Of a stretch of DNA of 38,268 nt, positions 1-7,663 are shown piece by piece. Under the pieces are notes generated by a model that was not told the DNA's origin, made no database searches, and was given only the letters and a program-made list of their open reading frames with translations. The DNA comes from Anaerolineae bacterium (GTDB lineage Bacteria; Chloroflexota; Anaerolineae; Aggregatilineales; Aggregatilineaceae): positions 1 to 38,268 of the forward strand of contig JAFGNU010000087.1 in assembly GCA_016926875.1 (NCBI GenBank). The letters run 5' to 3'. Every line of letters starts with the position of its first letter. Positions within the stretch are counted from its first letter, which is position 1. Both the position numbers and the translations under genes were made by a program.

Positions 1-345
1 ACTTGTCAAGCTTGTGAGTTACGTGGGCGCTGTACCCGCGGACAAGCTCGGGGTCTCACCTTGCGCCCTCGTCCACAACACGAAGCATTGCAGGCAGTTC
101 GCCAGCGCGAACACACGGATGCCTTCAAGGAAAAATATCGTAAGCGAGCCGGGATAGAAGGTACTATTTCACAGGCAACACGCACCGGCGATTTACGACG
201 TTCACGCTATATTGGATTGGAGAAAACACATCTTCAAAACCTTGCGATAGCTGCCGCGCTCAATTTGGCGCGGGTTGTCGCCTGGCTCAATGAAGTGCCG
301 TTAGCTCCAACTCGCAAATCACGTTTTGCGACACTTGCGGCGTAA
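1..345 (+). CDS. IS1182-like transposase, C-terminal part (cut by window start)
   Basis: This is the 3' end of a DDE transposase whose 5' part lies outside the window. The frame is open from the first base and ends at a TAA at 343-345, giving 114 residues. A Cys-x2-Cys...Cys cluster (TCQACELRGRC) lies near the start. It is followed by a segment containing RAGIEGTISQ and then LRRSRYIGLEKTHLQNL, the C-terminal signature I recognise from IS1182-family (DDE_Tnp_1-type) transposases. The tail AALNLARVVAWL is also typical. The C-terminus appears complete and undamaged, so the element may be intact upstream. I could not identify a terminal inverted repeat downstream with confidence. No relation to the neighbouring DUF4139 gene is implied. 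Confidence 0.85.
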   Translation, partial: TCQACELRGRCTRGQARGLTLRPRPQHEALQAVRQREHTDAFKEKYRKRAGIEGTISQATRTGDLRRSRYIGLEKTHLQNLAIAAALNLARVVAWLNEVPLAPTRKSRFATLAA

Positions 346-360
346 TTTGACGTTCGCCAA
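1..360 (+). mobile_element. Right part of an insertion sequence (IS1182-like); right boundary approximate
   Basis: The transposase fragment marks an insertion sequence entering from the left edge. The element should end within a few tens of bases after the stop at 345. The left end is outside the window, so the terminal inverted repeat and target duplication cannot be defined, and the right limit given is a guess. Confidence 0.5.
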
Positions 361-402
361 CAGTATCGCTGGCTGTGGGGTTGGTGTCAGACAACAACCG
401 CG

Positions 403-1647
403 TCAGTAATGCTCTTTCCAGAAATCGTAGTTGATCGTCAGGCTTTGCCCTGCCGGGATGCTCACCTCCCAGCGGATCAGGTTGTCCTGCTCGCTGACCG
501 GGGCGATGGAGTAGCTGAATTGCCAGCTTCGCTCCTGCCGCTGGTCCACCACGATCAGGTCGATGTCTTTGCCGCTGTGGTTCATGATTTCGAGCGTGAT
601 AAAGTGCTGGTACTGGTCGTTCTTGCCGGAGTAGTCTTCGCTTTCAGTGCGGTGTACGCGCACATCGCGCAGTGCGCCAACTGTGACGCTGCCCTCGCTG
701 CCGATAGGGGTCGTCTCGATAAAGTCGCTGCCCATGAACAGATCGTTCTGGTAGACGCGCACGATACCTTCGGCCAGCGGGATATCGGTTTCATTCAGCA
801 CTTTGAATACGATGTCGGCTTCTTGCTCGGTGGACGCATTCCAGACCATCACCCGCCGCGCGGTCAGCGTTGCCTCGGTCAGCTCAGCGTAAACTGTACT
901 GCCCGGCTCGGCTGAAATCTGCCCTGCGCTGTAGACGTGCTGCAAATCTACCGTTCCAACGCCCAGTTGAGGCAGCGCAACCGCCTGTGGTTCCTCATAC
1001 CCGACAACGTACTGGTTGGCCGTGACCATCGGCACCTGTTCAAGCTGCTCAGCCAGGTCCACGCGGCCCGCCACCAGGTACACCGTCGCGTTGTCCAGCG
1101 TCAGCCCCGTGTCGCGAATCTCTGCAAAAAATGCGAGGTTAACCGTCTGATCATCCACGATCTGCATGTCGTAACTTGGCTTCCAGCTTGCGCCGGGCAC
1201 CAGGTATTCCAGCGTGACCTCGCGGGTGTCAGCTTCGCTGTTTTGACTGCCTGACTCCCAGGTGAGCACACATGCCATCGCGCCTGATACGGCACTCACT
1301 GACGACATGTTGCCGTAACGAAACGCCGCCTGGTCAAAGTACGTCTCCGATGACTGCGGCACAATCTGATAATTACGCACGCGCTCGCCGTTTTCGGTCA
1401 GGATCAGCGTGTTAGCATACGTGCCCGGCGGCAGCAGAACCCGCACATTTTCACTTGGCAGTACAACCGTATCACGCACGAACGCCATATCGTTCAAATA
1501 CAGCGCGACCTCATCCGGCAGGCTGGCATAGGAAATGCCGCCGATCTGCTCTGCTGGTCCGGCGCTGGCAGACGATTCACCCAACCACAACATCCCACCA
1601 ACAGCGCACACAGCGGCCAATAGGACCAATCCCAGTGTTCTTCGCAT
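403..1647 (-). CDS. Secreted DUF4139-like protein
   Basis: This 414-residue protein begins with a signal peptide or membrane anchor (MRRTLGLVLLAAVCAVGGML). The body resembles DUF4139-type proteins. The stretch around residues 145-210 (EYLVPGASWKPSYDMQ..., then an 'aeIrdTGltLdnatVyLvaG' pattern) matches the family's central beta-rich motif. The C-terminal part (HFITLEIMNHSGKDIDLIVVDQ) is typical of the family's last domain. No catalytic residues are known for the family and I assign no reaction. The gene follows the two-component genes on the same strand, about 120 bases after the kinase stop. A GGAGG sits 13 bases before the ATG, which is unusually far. A stem-loop at 1670-1702 precedes it and may separate it from the kinase transcript. 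The most likely location is extracytoplasmic and envelope-associated. Confidence 0.7.
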   Translation of the reverse strand: MRRTLGLVLLAAVCAVGGMLWLGESSASAGPAEQIGGISYASLPDEVALYLNDMAFVRDTVVLPSENVRVLLPPGTYANTLILTENGERVRNYQIVPQSSETYFDQAAFRYGNMSSVSAVSGAMACVLTWESGSQNSEADTREVTLEYLVPGASWKPSYDMQIVDDQTVNLAFFAEIRDTGLTLDNATVYLVAGRVDLAEQLEQVPMVTANQYVVGYEEPQAVALPQLGVGTVDLQHVYSAGQISAEPGSTVYAELTEATLTARRVMVWNASTEQEADIVFKVLNETDIPLAEGIVRVYQNDLFMGSDFIETTPIGSEGSVTVGALRDVRVHRTESEDYSGKNDQYQHFITLEIMNHSGKDIDLIVVDQRQERSWQFSYSIAPVSEQDNLIRWEVSIPAGQSLTINYDFWKEHY

Positions 1648-1669
1648 GGCGTATACGTAGCCTCCTCTA

Positions 1670-1702
1670 GCTTTGCTTACCGGTGCCCCGGTGATTCAAA
1701 GC
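1670..1702 (-). other. Two-tier stem-loop upstream of the DUF4139 gene
   Basis: The outer arms are GCTTTG (1670-1675) and CAAAGC (1697-1702). The inner arms are ACCGG (1679-1683) and CCGGT (1688-1692) around a 4-base loop. The structure sits between the kinase stop and the ribosome binding site of the DUF4139 gene. No clear T-tract follows on the minus strand, so it could be an attenuator, an mRNA end or a processing site. Confidence 0.45.
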
Positions 1703-1768
1703 CATTTTACCGGCTGACTATGACAATTCTGTGACAAGAGCGGCACAATCCCGGCACAACCGCCTGCG

Positions 1769-3289
1769 CTACGCCGCCGGAAGCGTGAAGCTGGCAACCG
1801 TGCCCACTCCTTCCTGGCTTTCCAGCCACAAATGCCCGCCGTGCGCGTTAACCAGCGCCTGTGCAATCGCCAGCCCCAGCCCACTGCCGCCCTGGGCGCG
1901 CGAGCGGGCCTTGTCTGCCCGGTAGAAACGCTCGCCAATGCGCGGTAGGTCGTCGTCGGCAATGCCGATCCCCTCGTCACGCACCTGAATCAGCGTATCA
2001 TGATCCGGCCCGGTATCCACGCGCACCGTCACCAGTCCGCCGGGACGTGAATACTTCAAGGCGTTATCCAGCAAATTGGTGAGCACCTGCGCCACGCGGT
2101 CGGAATCGGCCCAGGCGCAGGGCGCGCGTGACGCTGCTTCGACACGCAGCACCAGGTCGCGGCGCTCGGCCTGGGGTATCAATCGATCCGCTGTTGCCGT
2201 GACCAGCATCGCCAGGTCTACCGGCGCCCGGCGCAGATTCAGCGCCGCCGAATCCGCCCGTGACAGGGTCAGCAGGTCGTGCACCAGCCGGATCAACCGG
2301 TCGGTTTCATTTTCTACGGTTGCCAGGAACGAATCACGCACGCCGGGATCGTTCACTGCGCCCGCGCGCAGCGTTTCGACCATGCCCTTAACCGCTGTTA
2401 GCGGCGTGCGCAGCTCGTGTGAAACGTTTGCTACAAAATCCACCTGCATCTGGCGGGCGGCTTGCAGGCGGGTGGTCATATCGTTGAACGTCCGGCCCAG
2501 TTGGCCGATCTCGTCCTTAGAGCGGGCGCTCACCTGCTGGTCAAAATTACCCTGCGCCACCGCCCCGGCAGCCGCCGTCAGCCGCCGCAGCGGACGAGTG
2601 ATAGCCTGGGACAGCAACAATCCCACCGCGCCCGACAGCACCAGCGCTATCGCCGTCGACAGTCCCCACCACATACGCAGATCGTGCAACACTGCCGTCA
2701 CGTCGTCCAGTGGTTGGCTCAGGACTACCACGCCAATCAGTTGATCCTCGACGCGCGCAGGCAGCGCCAGCATCATCACGTCGCCCTGGCCCGTTTCCGT
2801 GGTGCGGCTGGCATAGTTACCCGCCAGCGCTTGTGCTACCAGCGAGTCCGATTGCAGCGACTCGCCGGATTCTGGCTGGTGCGAATCGACCAGCACCACC
2901 CCATTAGCGTCCAGAATACGGATGCGCGTTTCGAGCTGTGCGCCAAGCTGGAGCGAGGCGTTGTCCAGGTAGCTCAAATTGGCATTATCCAGTGCGAGTT
3001 GTTCGTCGGGTAGCGCGATGTTCTCCGCCTGGACGTAGAGGTTGCGCAACTGCTGCTGCTGGATGGTGTTGTACGGCGGCGCTTCGTCTTCGACTGGCGG
3101 GCCATCGGCCATCGCACCGGGGATAAGCGCCCCTGCCGTGATGCGCGCCTGGGCGATCAGGCTGTCTTCGGTGGCCTGCAAAAAGTAGCGCTCCAAAAAC
3201 GACAGCAGCAAAAAGCCCGACAGGCCCATCGCCAGGATGATCGCCGCCAGGTGACTGCACATCAATCGTACGCGAATACTTGACCACAT
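1769..3289 (-). CDS. PhoR-like membrane sensor histidine kinase
   Basis: This 506-residue kinase pairs with the response regulator encoded 16 bases upstream. TM1 spans about residues 12-33. An extracytoplasmic sensor region of about 165 residues follows, and it resembles a double-Cache or PAS-like fold (LETRIRILDANGVVLVDS...). TM2 is at about 206-228, and a HAMP linker runs to about residue 275 (ITRPLRRLTAAAGAVAQGNF). HisKA carries the phospho-acceptor His291 in VSHELRTPL. HATPase_c shows the N box (NLLDNALKYS), a G1-type motif (DEGIGI), the F box (ERFYRADKAR) and a G2 box (GSGLGLAIAQ). All catalytic motifs are present. The signal is unknown; the organisation is that of phosphate or envelope-stress kinases, but no phosphate genes are nearby. 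Confidence 0.93.
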   Translation of the reverse strand: MWSSIRVRLMCSHLAAIILAMGLSGFLLLSFLERYFLQATEDSLIAQARITAGALIPGAMADGPPVEDEAPPYNTIQQQQLRNLYVQAENIALPDEQLALDNANLSYLDNASLQLGAQLETRIRILDANGVVLVDSHQPESGESLQSDSLVAQALAGNYASRTTETGQGDVMMLALPARVEDQLIGVVVLSQPLDDVTAVLHDLRMWWGLSTAIALVLSGAVGLLLSQAITRPLRRLTAAAGAVAQGNFDQQVSARSKDEIGQLGRTFNDMTTRLQAARQMQVDFVANVSHELRTPLTAVKGMVETLRAGAVNDPGVRDSFLATVENETDRLIRLVHDLLTLSRADSAALNLRRAPVDLAMLVTATADRLIPQAERRDLVLRVEAASRAPCAWADSDRVAQVLTNLLDNALKYSRPGGLVTVRVDTGPDHDTLIQVRDEGIGIADDDLPRIGERFYRADKARSRAQGGSGLGLAIAQALVNAHGGHLWLESQEGVGTVASFTLPAA

Positions 3290-3305
3290 AATTCACCTGT
3301 CCCTA

Positions 3306-4001
3306 TCAGCCAGTATCCGACAGTTTGTAACCCACCCCACGCACGGTTTCGATGATCGCCGCATCCGGCGCGACCTGCCGCAGCTTGGCACGCAGCCGCT
3401 TGATAACTGCGTCCACCACGCGCAGATCGCCGTGATAGTCGTAGCCCCACACCTGGTCTAGCAACTGATCCCGGCTGAAGACCTGCCCCGCGCGCCGCGC
3501 CAGGCTGGTTAGCACGTCAAATTCCAGCGGCGTGAGCTTGAGTTCGTCCGCGCCGACATGCACTTCATGCCGGACCATATCGATCACCAGCCGCCCCAAC
3601 CGGATGCAGTCGGCGGGCGGTTCATCCGGCGGGGGCAGCGCAGACCGGCGCAGCACATTTTTAACGCGCGCCATCAGCTCGCGCACGCTGAACGGTTTGA
3701 CCACGTAATCATCGGCGCCCAACTCCAGCCCGACTACCCGGTCCACTTCGCCATCGCGCGCCGTCAGCATGATGATCGGCACGTCGCGCTCCCGGCGCAG
3801 GATGCGGCATACGTCCAGCCCGTCAACGTGCGGCAGCATCAGGTCGAGGATGATCAGATCGGGCTGTTCGCGCCGGGCCTGCTGGATCGCCTGCTCGCCG
3901 TCACGGGCGATGATCACGTCGTAGTTCGCCTGCTTCAAGTTATACGACAGCAGGTCGATGATGGGCGCTTCGTCGTCAACGATCAGGATTTTTGCGGCCA
4001 T
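3306..4001 (-). CDS. OmpR/PhoB-family response regulator
   Basis: This 231-residue DNA-binding response regulator is the partner of the adjacent kinase. The receiver domain has the acidic pair Asp9/Asp10, the phospho-acceptor Asp53 in LIILDLMLP, a conserved Thr in MLTAR, and Lys in YVVKPF. The C-terminal winged helix (about residues 130-228) has the usual features (LTPLEFDVLTSLARRAGQVFSRDQLLDQVWG and VIKRLRAKL...VRGVGYKL). I chose the ATG at 4001 because an AAGG lies five bases before it; a GTG two codons upstream would overlap that site. The kinase gene follows after 16 bases, so the two are co-transcribed. Confidence 0.93.
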   Translation of the reverse strand: MAAKILIVDDEAPIIDLLSYNLKQANYDVIIARDGEQAIQQARREQPDLIILDLMLPHVDGLDVCRILRRERDVPIIMLTARDGEVDRVVGLELGADDYVVKPFSVRELMARVKNVLRRSALPPPDEPPADCIRLGRLVIDMVRHEVHVGADELKLTPLEFDVLTSLARRAGQVFSRDQLLDQVWGYDYHGDLRVVDAVIKRLRAKLRQVAPDAAIIETVRGVGYKLSDTG

Positions 4002-4145
4002 ACGCACCTTCTGGTCAGCAGTGATCAGGAGTCAGGCTAAAACCGGGCAGACATTTTGTTTTATGCTGACCGTTCAGCGTTTTCCTGATCTTACACGCAG
4101 ATCATATCGCTAGTAAAGACGGGGTGCGCGGCGGGGGCGCTCAAG

Positions 4146-4162
4146 CAGCCCTGTGAGGGCTG
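4146..4162. other. Short hairpin in the gap between transporter operon and two-component genes
   Basis: CAGCCCT and AGGGCTG pair perfectly around a 3-base loop in the 288-base gap 4002-4289. Both the transporter operon, which ends at 4290, and the response regulator gene lie on the minus strand, so this could end the transporter transcript. It has no T-tract. Nothing else in the gap is recognisable as a gene. Confidence 0.3.
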
Positions 4163-4289
4163 GCAGTATTGCCGGATGGAGGATGCAACATGCTGGCGTT
4201 CGTATCGGGGGCAGAGTGCCATGGAGGGCCATTTGCGCCAGACCCGCTCACGCAGCCATCGTTTTCTGATTCTTAGGAGTAACTGTACC

Positions 4290-5126
4290 CTATTCTTTGA
4301 TCGAACCGGCGGTAATACCTTCAACAATTCGACGCTGGAACAGAAAGAACAGCATAACTAGGGGCACAATACTGATAACGCCCACCGCCATGATATCACG
4401 GAATGGACTTTCCCCATTGGGCGCTTGCAACGACATCATCAACTGTGTCAGGGTAAATTTGTCCGGTGACTTTAGATAGATGAGTGGTTCCAGGTAGTTG
4501 TTCCAGGAAGCCATAAAGACGATAAGGCCCAGGCTCACTATACCCGGCGAGATAGCAGGTACAACGACACGGCGGAAAACACCAAATTCGCTGCACCCGT
4601 CGATACGGGCCGCATCCAACAGCTCATCCGGGAACCGGGAAACATATTGCCGCATAAAAAAGATGCCAAACGCGGTAGCGGCATTGGGTACGATAATGGC
4701 CAAAAACGAATCAATCCACCCAATTTCGACGACAATCCTATACTTGGGGATGATGGTCACGGCAGGAGGTACTAACATGGTTGCCAGCAGGAACGCAAAC
4801 AAGAACCGGCGACCCGGAAAGATGTATTTTGCGAACGCATAGCCTCCTAGCGTACAGAAGAACAGCGAAACTACTGTTGACGCTGTTGCGAGAATCAGCG
4901 TATTGACGAATGTCTGATCTGCGCCGCGATCCAATACGTTTCGGAAACCATCAAGTGTCATATTGGATGAAATCACAATGGGTGGCCGGTGGAATACTTC
5001 ACTGAAGGGCTTGAGAGATGTACTGAGAGTCCAGATAAACGGCAGAAGCATAAACAGTGCCAGGACAAGCAATAGTAGATGAACGAAGCTCCGCAAGGTG
5101 AACCGCTCTAGAGTTTGTACCGTCAT
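4290..5126 (-). CDS. Carbohydrate ABC transporter permease (MalG type)
   Basis: This 278-residue inner-membrane permease is the second subunit of a CUT1-type importer. It has six predicted membrane segments, beginning at about residues 12-33 (VHLLLLVLALFMLLPFIWTL). The cytoplasmic EAA loop is clear (ELLDAARIDGCSEFGVFRRVVVP) and is where the ATPase docks. The start is decided by the ribosome binding site. AGGAGG directly abuts an ATG at 5132, which is too close, but lies six bases from the ATG at 5126. Translation therefore probably begins MTVQTLERF. The upstream permease stops 17 bases before. The protein ends GITAGSIKE, typical of MalG-like permeases. No ATPase gene follows. Confidence 0.93.
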   Translation of the reverse strand: MTVQTLERFTLRSFVHLLLLVLALFMLLPFIWTLSTSLKPFSEVFHRPPIVISSNMTLDGFRNVLDRGADQTFVNTLILATASTVVSLFFCTLGGYAFAKYIFPGRRFLFAFLLATMLVPPAVTIIPKYRIVVEIGWIDSFLAIIVPNAATAFGIFFMRQYVSRFPDELLDAARIDGCSEFGVFRRVVVPAISPGIVSLGLIVFMASWNNYLEPLIYLKSPDKFTLTQLMMSLQAPNGESPFRDIMAVGVISIVPLVMLFFLFQRRIVEGITAGSIKE

Positions 5127-5143
5127 TGCCATCCTCCTGGATT

Positions 5144-6085
5144 TTATTTCTCGCGCTCACCCAAATAGCGGAACTGGATAAACGTCAGGACGGCGATCAG
5201 CATAAAATAGATATAGGCTTCCGCCGATGCTCGCCCAAATTTGAAGTGCCGGAAACCGGTATTGTAGATCAAAATCATAGGTGTCATGACCGCACGCTTG
5301 GTCCCCCCGGTCGGTCCTGCTAATGCCATGACCTCATTGAACAGGTTAAACGTCCCGATGGTTGATAATACCAATGAGAACAGAATGACCGGGCGCATCA
5401 ACGGGATAGTAATGTGGAAAAACGCCTGCACACTGCTCGCCCCGTCGACGCGTGCTGCATCGGTCAGATCATTGGAGATCGTTTGCAGCCCGGCGAGCAT
5501 AATCACCATGTTATAGCCCAGCCAGGCCCAGATCAGCATCATCGACAACGACACCTGTGTCCCTCGCACAGTATCCAGCCAGCTAACCTTCGAAATTCCG
5601 ACGGACTCCAACATGACGTTAAAAAAGCCATTTTGTGTGCCGAGCAAAATCTGGAAGACAAAGCCCGCCGCGATCATCGAGGTGACATAGGGCATGAACA
5701 ACGTTGTGCGGAAAAAGCGAAAAAAGCGCACATACCCAGAGTTCAGGATCACGGCCAGGACCAGCGCCAGGAAGGTCATTAAGGGCACATACATAAGAAA
5801 CAGGGTGACGCTGTTTTGCACGGAGTCCCAGAATATTTCTCCCTTTTCACTGAACACAAATTTATAATTTTCGAGGCCGATGTATTCCATTGGCCGGACG
5901 CCGTTCCACTCATGTAGGCTCAGATACAGGGAATAACCAATGGGAAACAGACCAAATATGGCGAACAAGACGTAGAATGGCGAAATAAAAATATAGGCCC
6001 AGCGCTGTCGCCATACTTCATGAGGGAAATCGCGAAGCTTCCAATGCTTGCGGACCATCGCCTGAGCGGTAACATTTTTTTGCAT
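5144..6085 (-). CDS. Sugar ABC transporter permease (MalF/UgpA type)
   Basis: This 313-residue integral membrane permease is the first permease of a CUT1 importer. Six membrane spans are predicted, the first at about residues 34-55 (YIFISPFYVLFAIFGLFPIGYSL without the ends). The EAA loop is present (NDLTDAARVDGASSVQAFFHITIP). I chose the ATG at 6085 (MQKNVTAQ) because GGGAG lies nine bases upstream. A start further upstream would add 29 residues unlike the family and run through the inverted repeat at 6128-6170. The gene follows the binding-protein gene after that repeat, which may lower its expression relative to the binding protein. Confidence 0.92.
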   Translation of the reverse strand: MQKNVTAQAMVRKHWKLRDFPHEVWRQRWAYIFISPFYVLFAIFGLFPIGYSLYLSLHEWNGVRPMEYIGLENYKFVFSEKGEIFWDSVQNSVTLFLMYVPLMTFLALVLAVILNSGYVRFFRFFRTTLFMPYVTSMIAAGFVFQILLGTQNGFFNVMLESVGISKVSWLDTVRGTQVSLSMMLIWAWLGYNMVIMLAGLQTISNDLTDAARVDGASSVQAFFHITIPLMRPVILFSLVLSTIGTFNLFNEVMALAGPTGGTKRAVMTPMILIYNTGFRHFKFGRASAEAYIYFMLIAVLTFIQFRYLGEREK

Positions 6086-6127
6086 AAGTCTACTCTCCCA
6101 AACCGCTGCGTATCGACTGGTCAAACC

Positions 6128-6170
6128 GGAGGTATACGGCCAAATTAACTCGCCTGGACCGTATACCTCC
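6128..6170 (-). promoter_or_regulatory. Perfect 12-bp inverted repeat between binding protein and permease genes
   Basis: GGAGGTATACGG (6128-6139) and CCGTATACCTCC (6159-6170) pair perfectly across a 19-base loop. The repeat fills most of the 104-base gap between the binding-protein stop and the permease start. No U-run follows, so it is more likely an mRNA-stabilising or processing stem-loop than a full terminator. Such elements often keep binding-protein message in excess over permease message. Confidence 0.7.
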
Positions 6171-6189
6171 ATAATACCGCTTTCGGTGG

Positions 6190-7491
6190 TTATTCGATAT
6201 TGAACTCGATTTCTTCCGCGGCTTCCTCCAAAGCATCTTTTGCTGAAGCCTCGCCAGTAGCATAGCGCTGAATCGCAACCGACACATACTCGTTCATCAG
6301 CGCGTAGTTTGGCCCGTAGACCGTAGCCGCCGGGATTTCTTGGAGCGCATCAGCATAGACACGGCGCACAGTCTGCCCGGCAAAGAAGTCGTCGGGAGCA
6401 TCAAAGATCGGGCTGTCAAAGGCGGGAAGATACGATGGGAACAGCCCCGTTTCCTCGAAGATTTGGTTGGTGACTTCTGCGTTGAGCGTGATCCATTCGG
6501 CCAGCGCCCACGCGGCATCCTTGTTCTCGCTCTGTTCCGGAATGACAAAAACGGAACCACCATCGTTGGCTGCCTGGATTCCATCAGGATAGAAGGCTGG
6601 CATAGGCACTACGCCCCACAAGCCTGCTGTGTCAGGCGCAATCCAGCGCCGCAGGTTGCCGTCCATCCAGGACGCACCCACATAGGACGCTACAGCCAGT
6701 TCCGGGTCGGCGAAGTCCGCATACCACTGATCGGTCCATTCTTCCGAGTCCGACACCAAGTCTGCTTCCCAAAAACGCCCAAACATCTCAAGCACGGCAA
6801 CGCTGTCATCACTTGCCACGATCACATCACCGTCGTCCGCGTCATAGTAACCACTGCCCATCGACCATAGCACTTTTTCGAACATACGCGCATTGTTATT
6901 GGCTTTGCTGTGCTGGAAGCAGTAATGGCCTGTGGTATCCTTGATGGTCTGGCAGACATTGAGGTAATCATCCCACGTTGCCACCAGAGGGCTCACTTCT
7001 TCAGGCTCTGTCGGCAGACCGGCCTCCTCAAAGATATCACGGCGATAATACAGGACCACCGGACCGGCGTCCCACGGCACTGCGTACAGTCCACCTTCAT
7101 ATTCTACATCTTGCCAGCGGAATGGTAGAATATTGTCGACTTCATCCCCGATCCGATCTGATAGATCGGTTAGGCCACCCAGGTGCACGAATTCGCTCAC
7201 GTGCGAACTTTCTACCAGGCACAGATCACAGGCTCCCTCCCCTGCCGTCAGGGCCAGCGCCAGGTTGGTATAGACATCCCCCGTGCCATAGTTAACCAGT
7301 TCAATCTCGATGTCGGGGTACGCAGCCGCGAAGTCATCCATAGCCCCCGATTCATAGAGTCCATCCGTCGCAGTGACCCAAGCCCAAACTACGATCTTGC
7401 CGGAAACAGTGGTATCCTGGGCCTGGACGCCCAGCGCTCCCAATGGGAGCGTGACCACAACAAGCAGGATCAACCCCAGTTTTTTGTACAT
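6190..7491 (-). CDS. Extracellular sugar-binding protein of an ABC importer
   Basis: This 433-residue solute-binding protein (family 1, MalE/UgpB-like) delivers the substrate to the two permeases downstream. It has a signal peptide (about residues 1-24, ending GVQAQ). Mature-domain features include KIVVWAWVTATDG, a 'FaaAYPDIEIELV' strand-helix unit, and GGLYAVPWDAGPVVLYYRRD, a family hallmark. No Cys follows the hydrophobic stretch, so it is not an obvious lipoprotein. The acidic C-terminus (ALEEAAEEIEFNIE) is common in the family. AAGGAG lies eight bases before the ATG. Neighbouring glycosidases suggest an oligosaccharide ligand, probably xylo-oligosaccharides, but specificity cannot be read from sequence. 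It is probably repressed by the LacI-type protein via the operator at 7574-7595. Confidence 0.93.
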   Translation of the reverse strand: MYKKLGLILLVVVTLPLGALGVQAQDTTVSGKIVVWAWVTATDGLYESGAMDDFAAAYPDIEIELVNYGTGDVYTNLALALTAGEGACDLCLVESSHVSEFVHLGGLTDLSDRIGDEVDNILPFRWQDVEYEGGLYAVPWDAGPVVLYYRRDIFEEAGLPTEPEEVSPLVATWDDYLNVCQTIKDTTGHYCFQHSKANNNARMFEKVLWSMGSGYYDADDGDVIVASDDSVAVLEMFGRFWEADLVSDSEEWTDQWYADFADPELAVASYVGASWMDGNLRRWIAPDTAGLWGVVPMPAFYPDGIQAANDGGSVFVIPEQSENKDAAWALAEWITLNAEVTNQIFEETGLFPSYLPAFDSPIFDAPDDFFAGQTVRRVYADALQEIPAATVYGPNYALMNEYVSVAIQRYATGEASAKDALEEAAEEIEFNIE

Positions 7492-7573
7492 GTTTTGCTC
7501 TCCTTGATTATATAAATCTCGAATTTTTGGCCGGAAAAGGCAGGTTTTTCCGGGTCAAGAAAGTTTTTCGAAT

Positions 7574-7595
7574 GTAATCAACACATGTTGACTAC
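7574..7595. promoter_or_regulatory. Candidate LacI-family operator in the divergent intergenic region
   Basis: A 22-bp palindrome pairs at 9 of 11 positions. The left half is GTAATCAACAC and the right half ATGTTGACTAC. It lies between the transporter operon (minus) and the GH2-lacI operon (plus). For the minus-strand promoter it falls just after the expected transcription start, and for the plus strand its right half overlaps a possible -35 (TTGACT). This is the placement expected of a shared repressor site. The assignment to the regulator at 9860-10912 is inferred from neighbourhood. Confidence 0.65.
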
Positions 7596-7616
7596 ACCTG
7601 TAAAACAGTATAGACT
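7588..7616 (+). promoter_or_regulatory. Possible promoter of the GH2-lacI operon
   Basis: TTGACT (7588-7593) is followed after 17 bases by TAGACT (7611-7616), a weak -10. The -35 overlaps the right half of the operator. The two divergent promoters would interleave, so one bound repressor could block both. Confidence 0.35.
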
Positions 7617-7636
7617 GAATTATCAACAATAGTCAA
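7607..7636 (-). promoter_or_regulatory. Predicted sigma70-type promoter of the ABC transporter operon
   Basis: On the minus strand TTGACT (7636-7631) and TATACT (7612-7607) are separated by 18 bases. Transcription would start near 7600, immediately before the palindromic operator. Confidence 0.5.
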
Positions 7637-7663
7637 GCAAGTTATTTCAACCAGGAACAGTCT

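Noticed and set aside
2076..2744. 222-codon open frame on the plus strand opposite the histidine kinase
   Set aside because: It lies wholly antisense to a gene with all kinase motifs; its product is Ser/Arg/Thr-rich without any domain. This is a GC-rich shadow frame.
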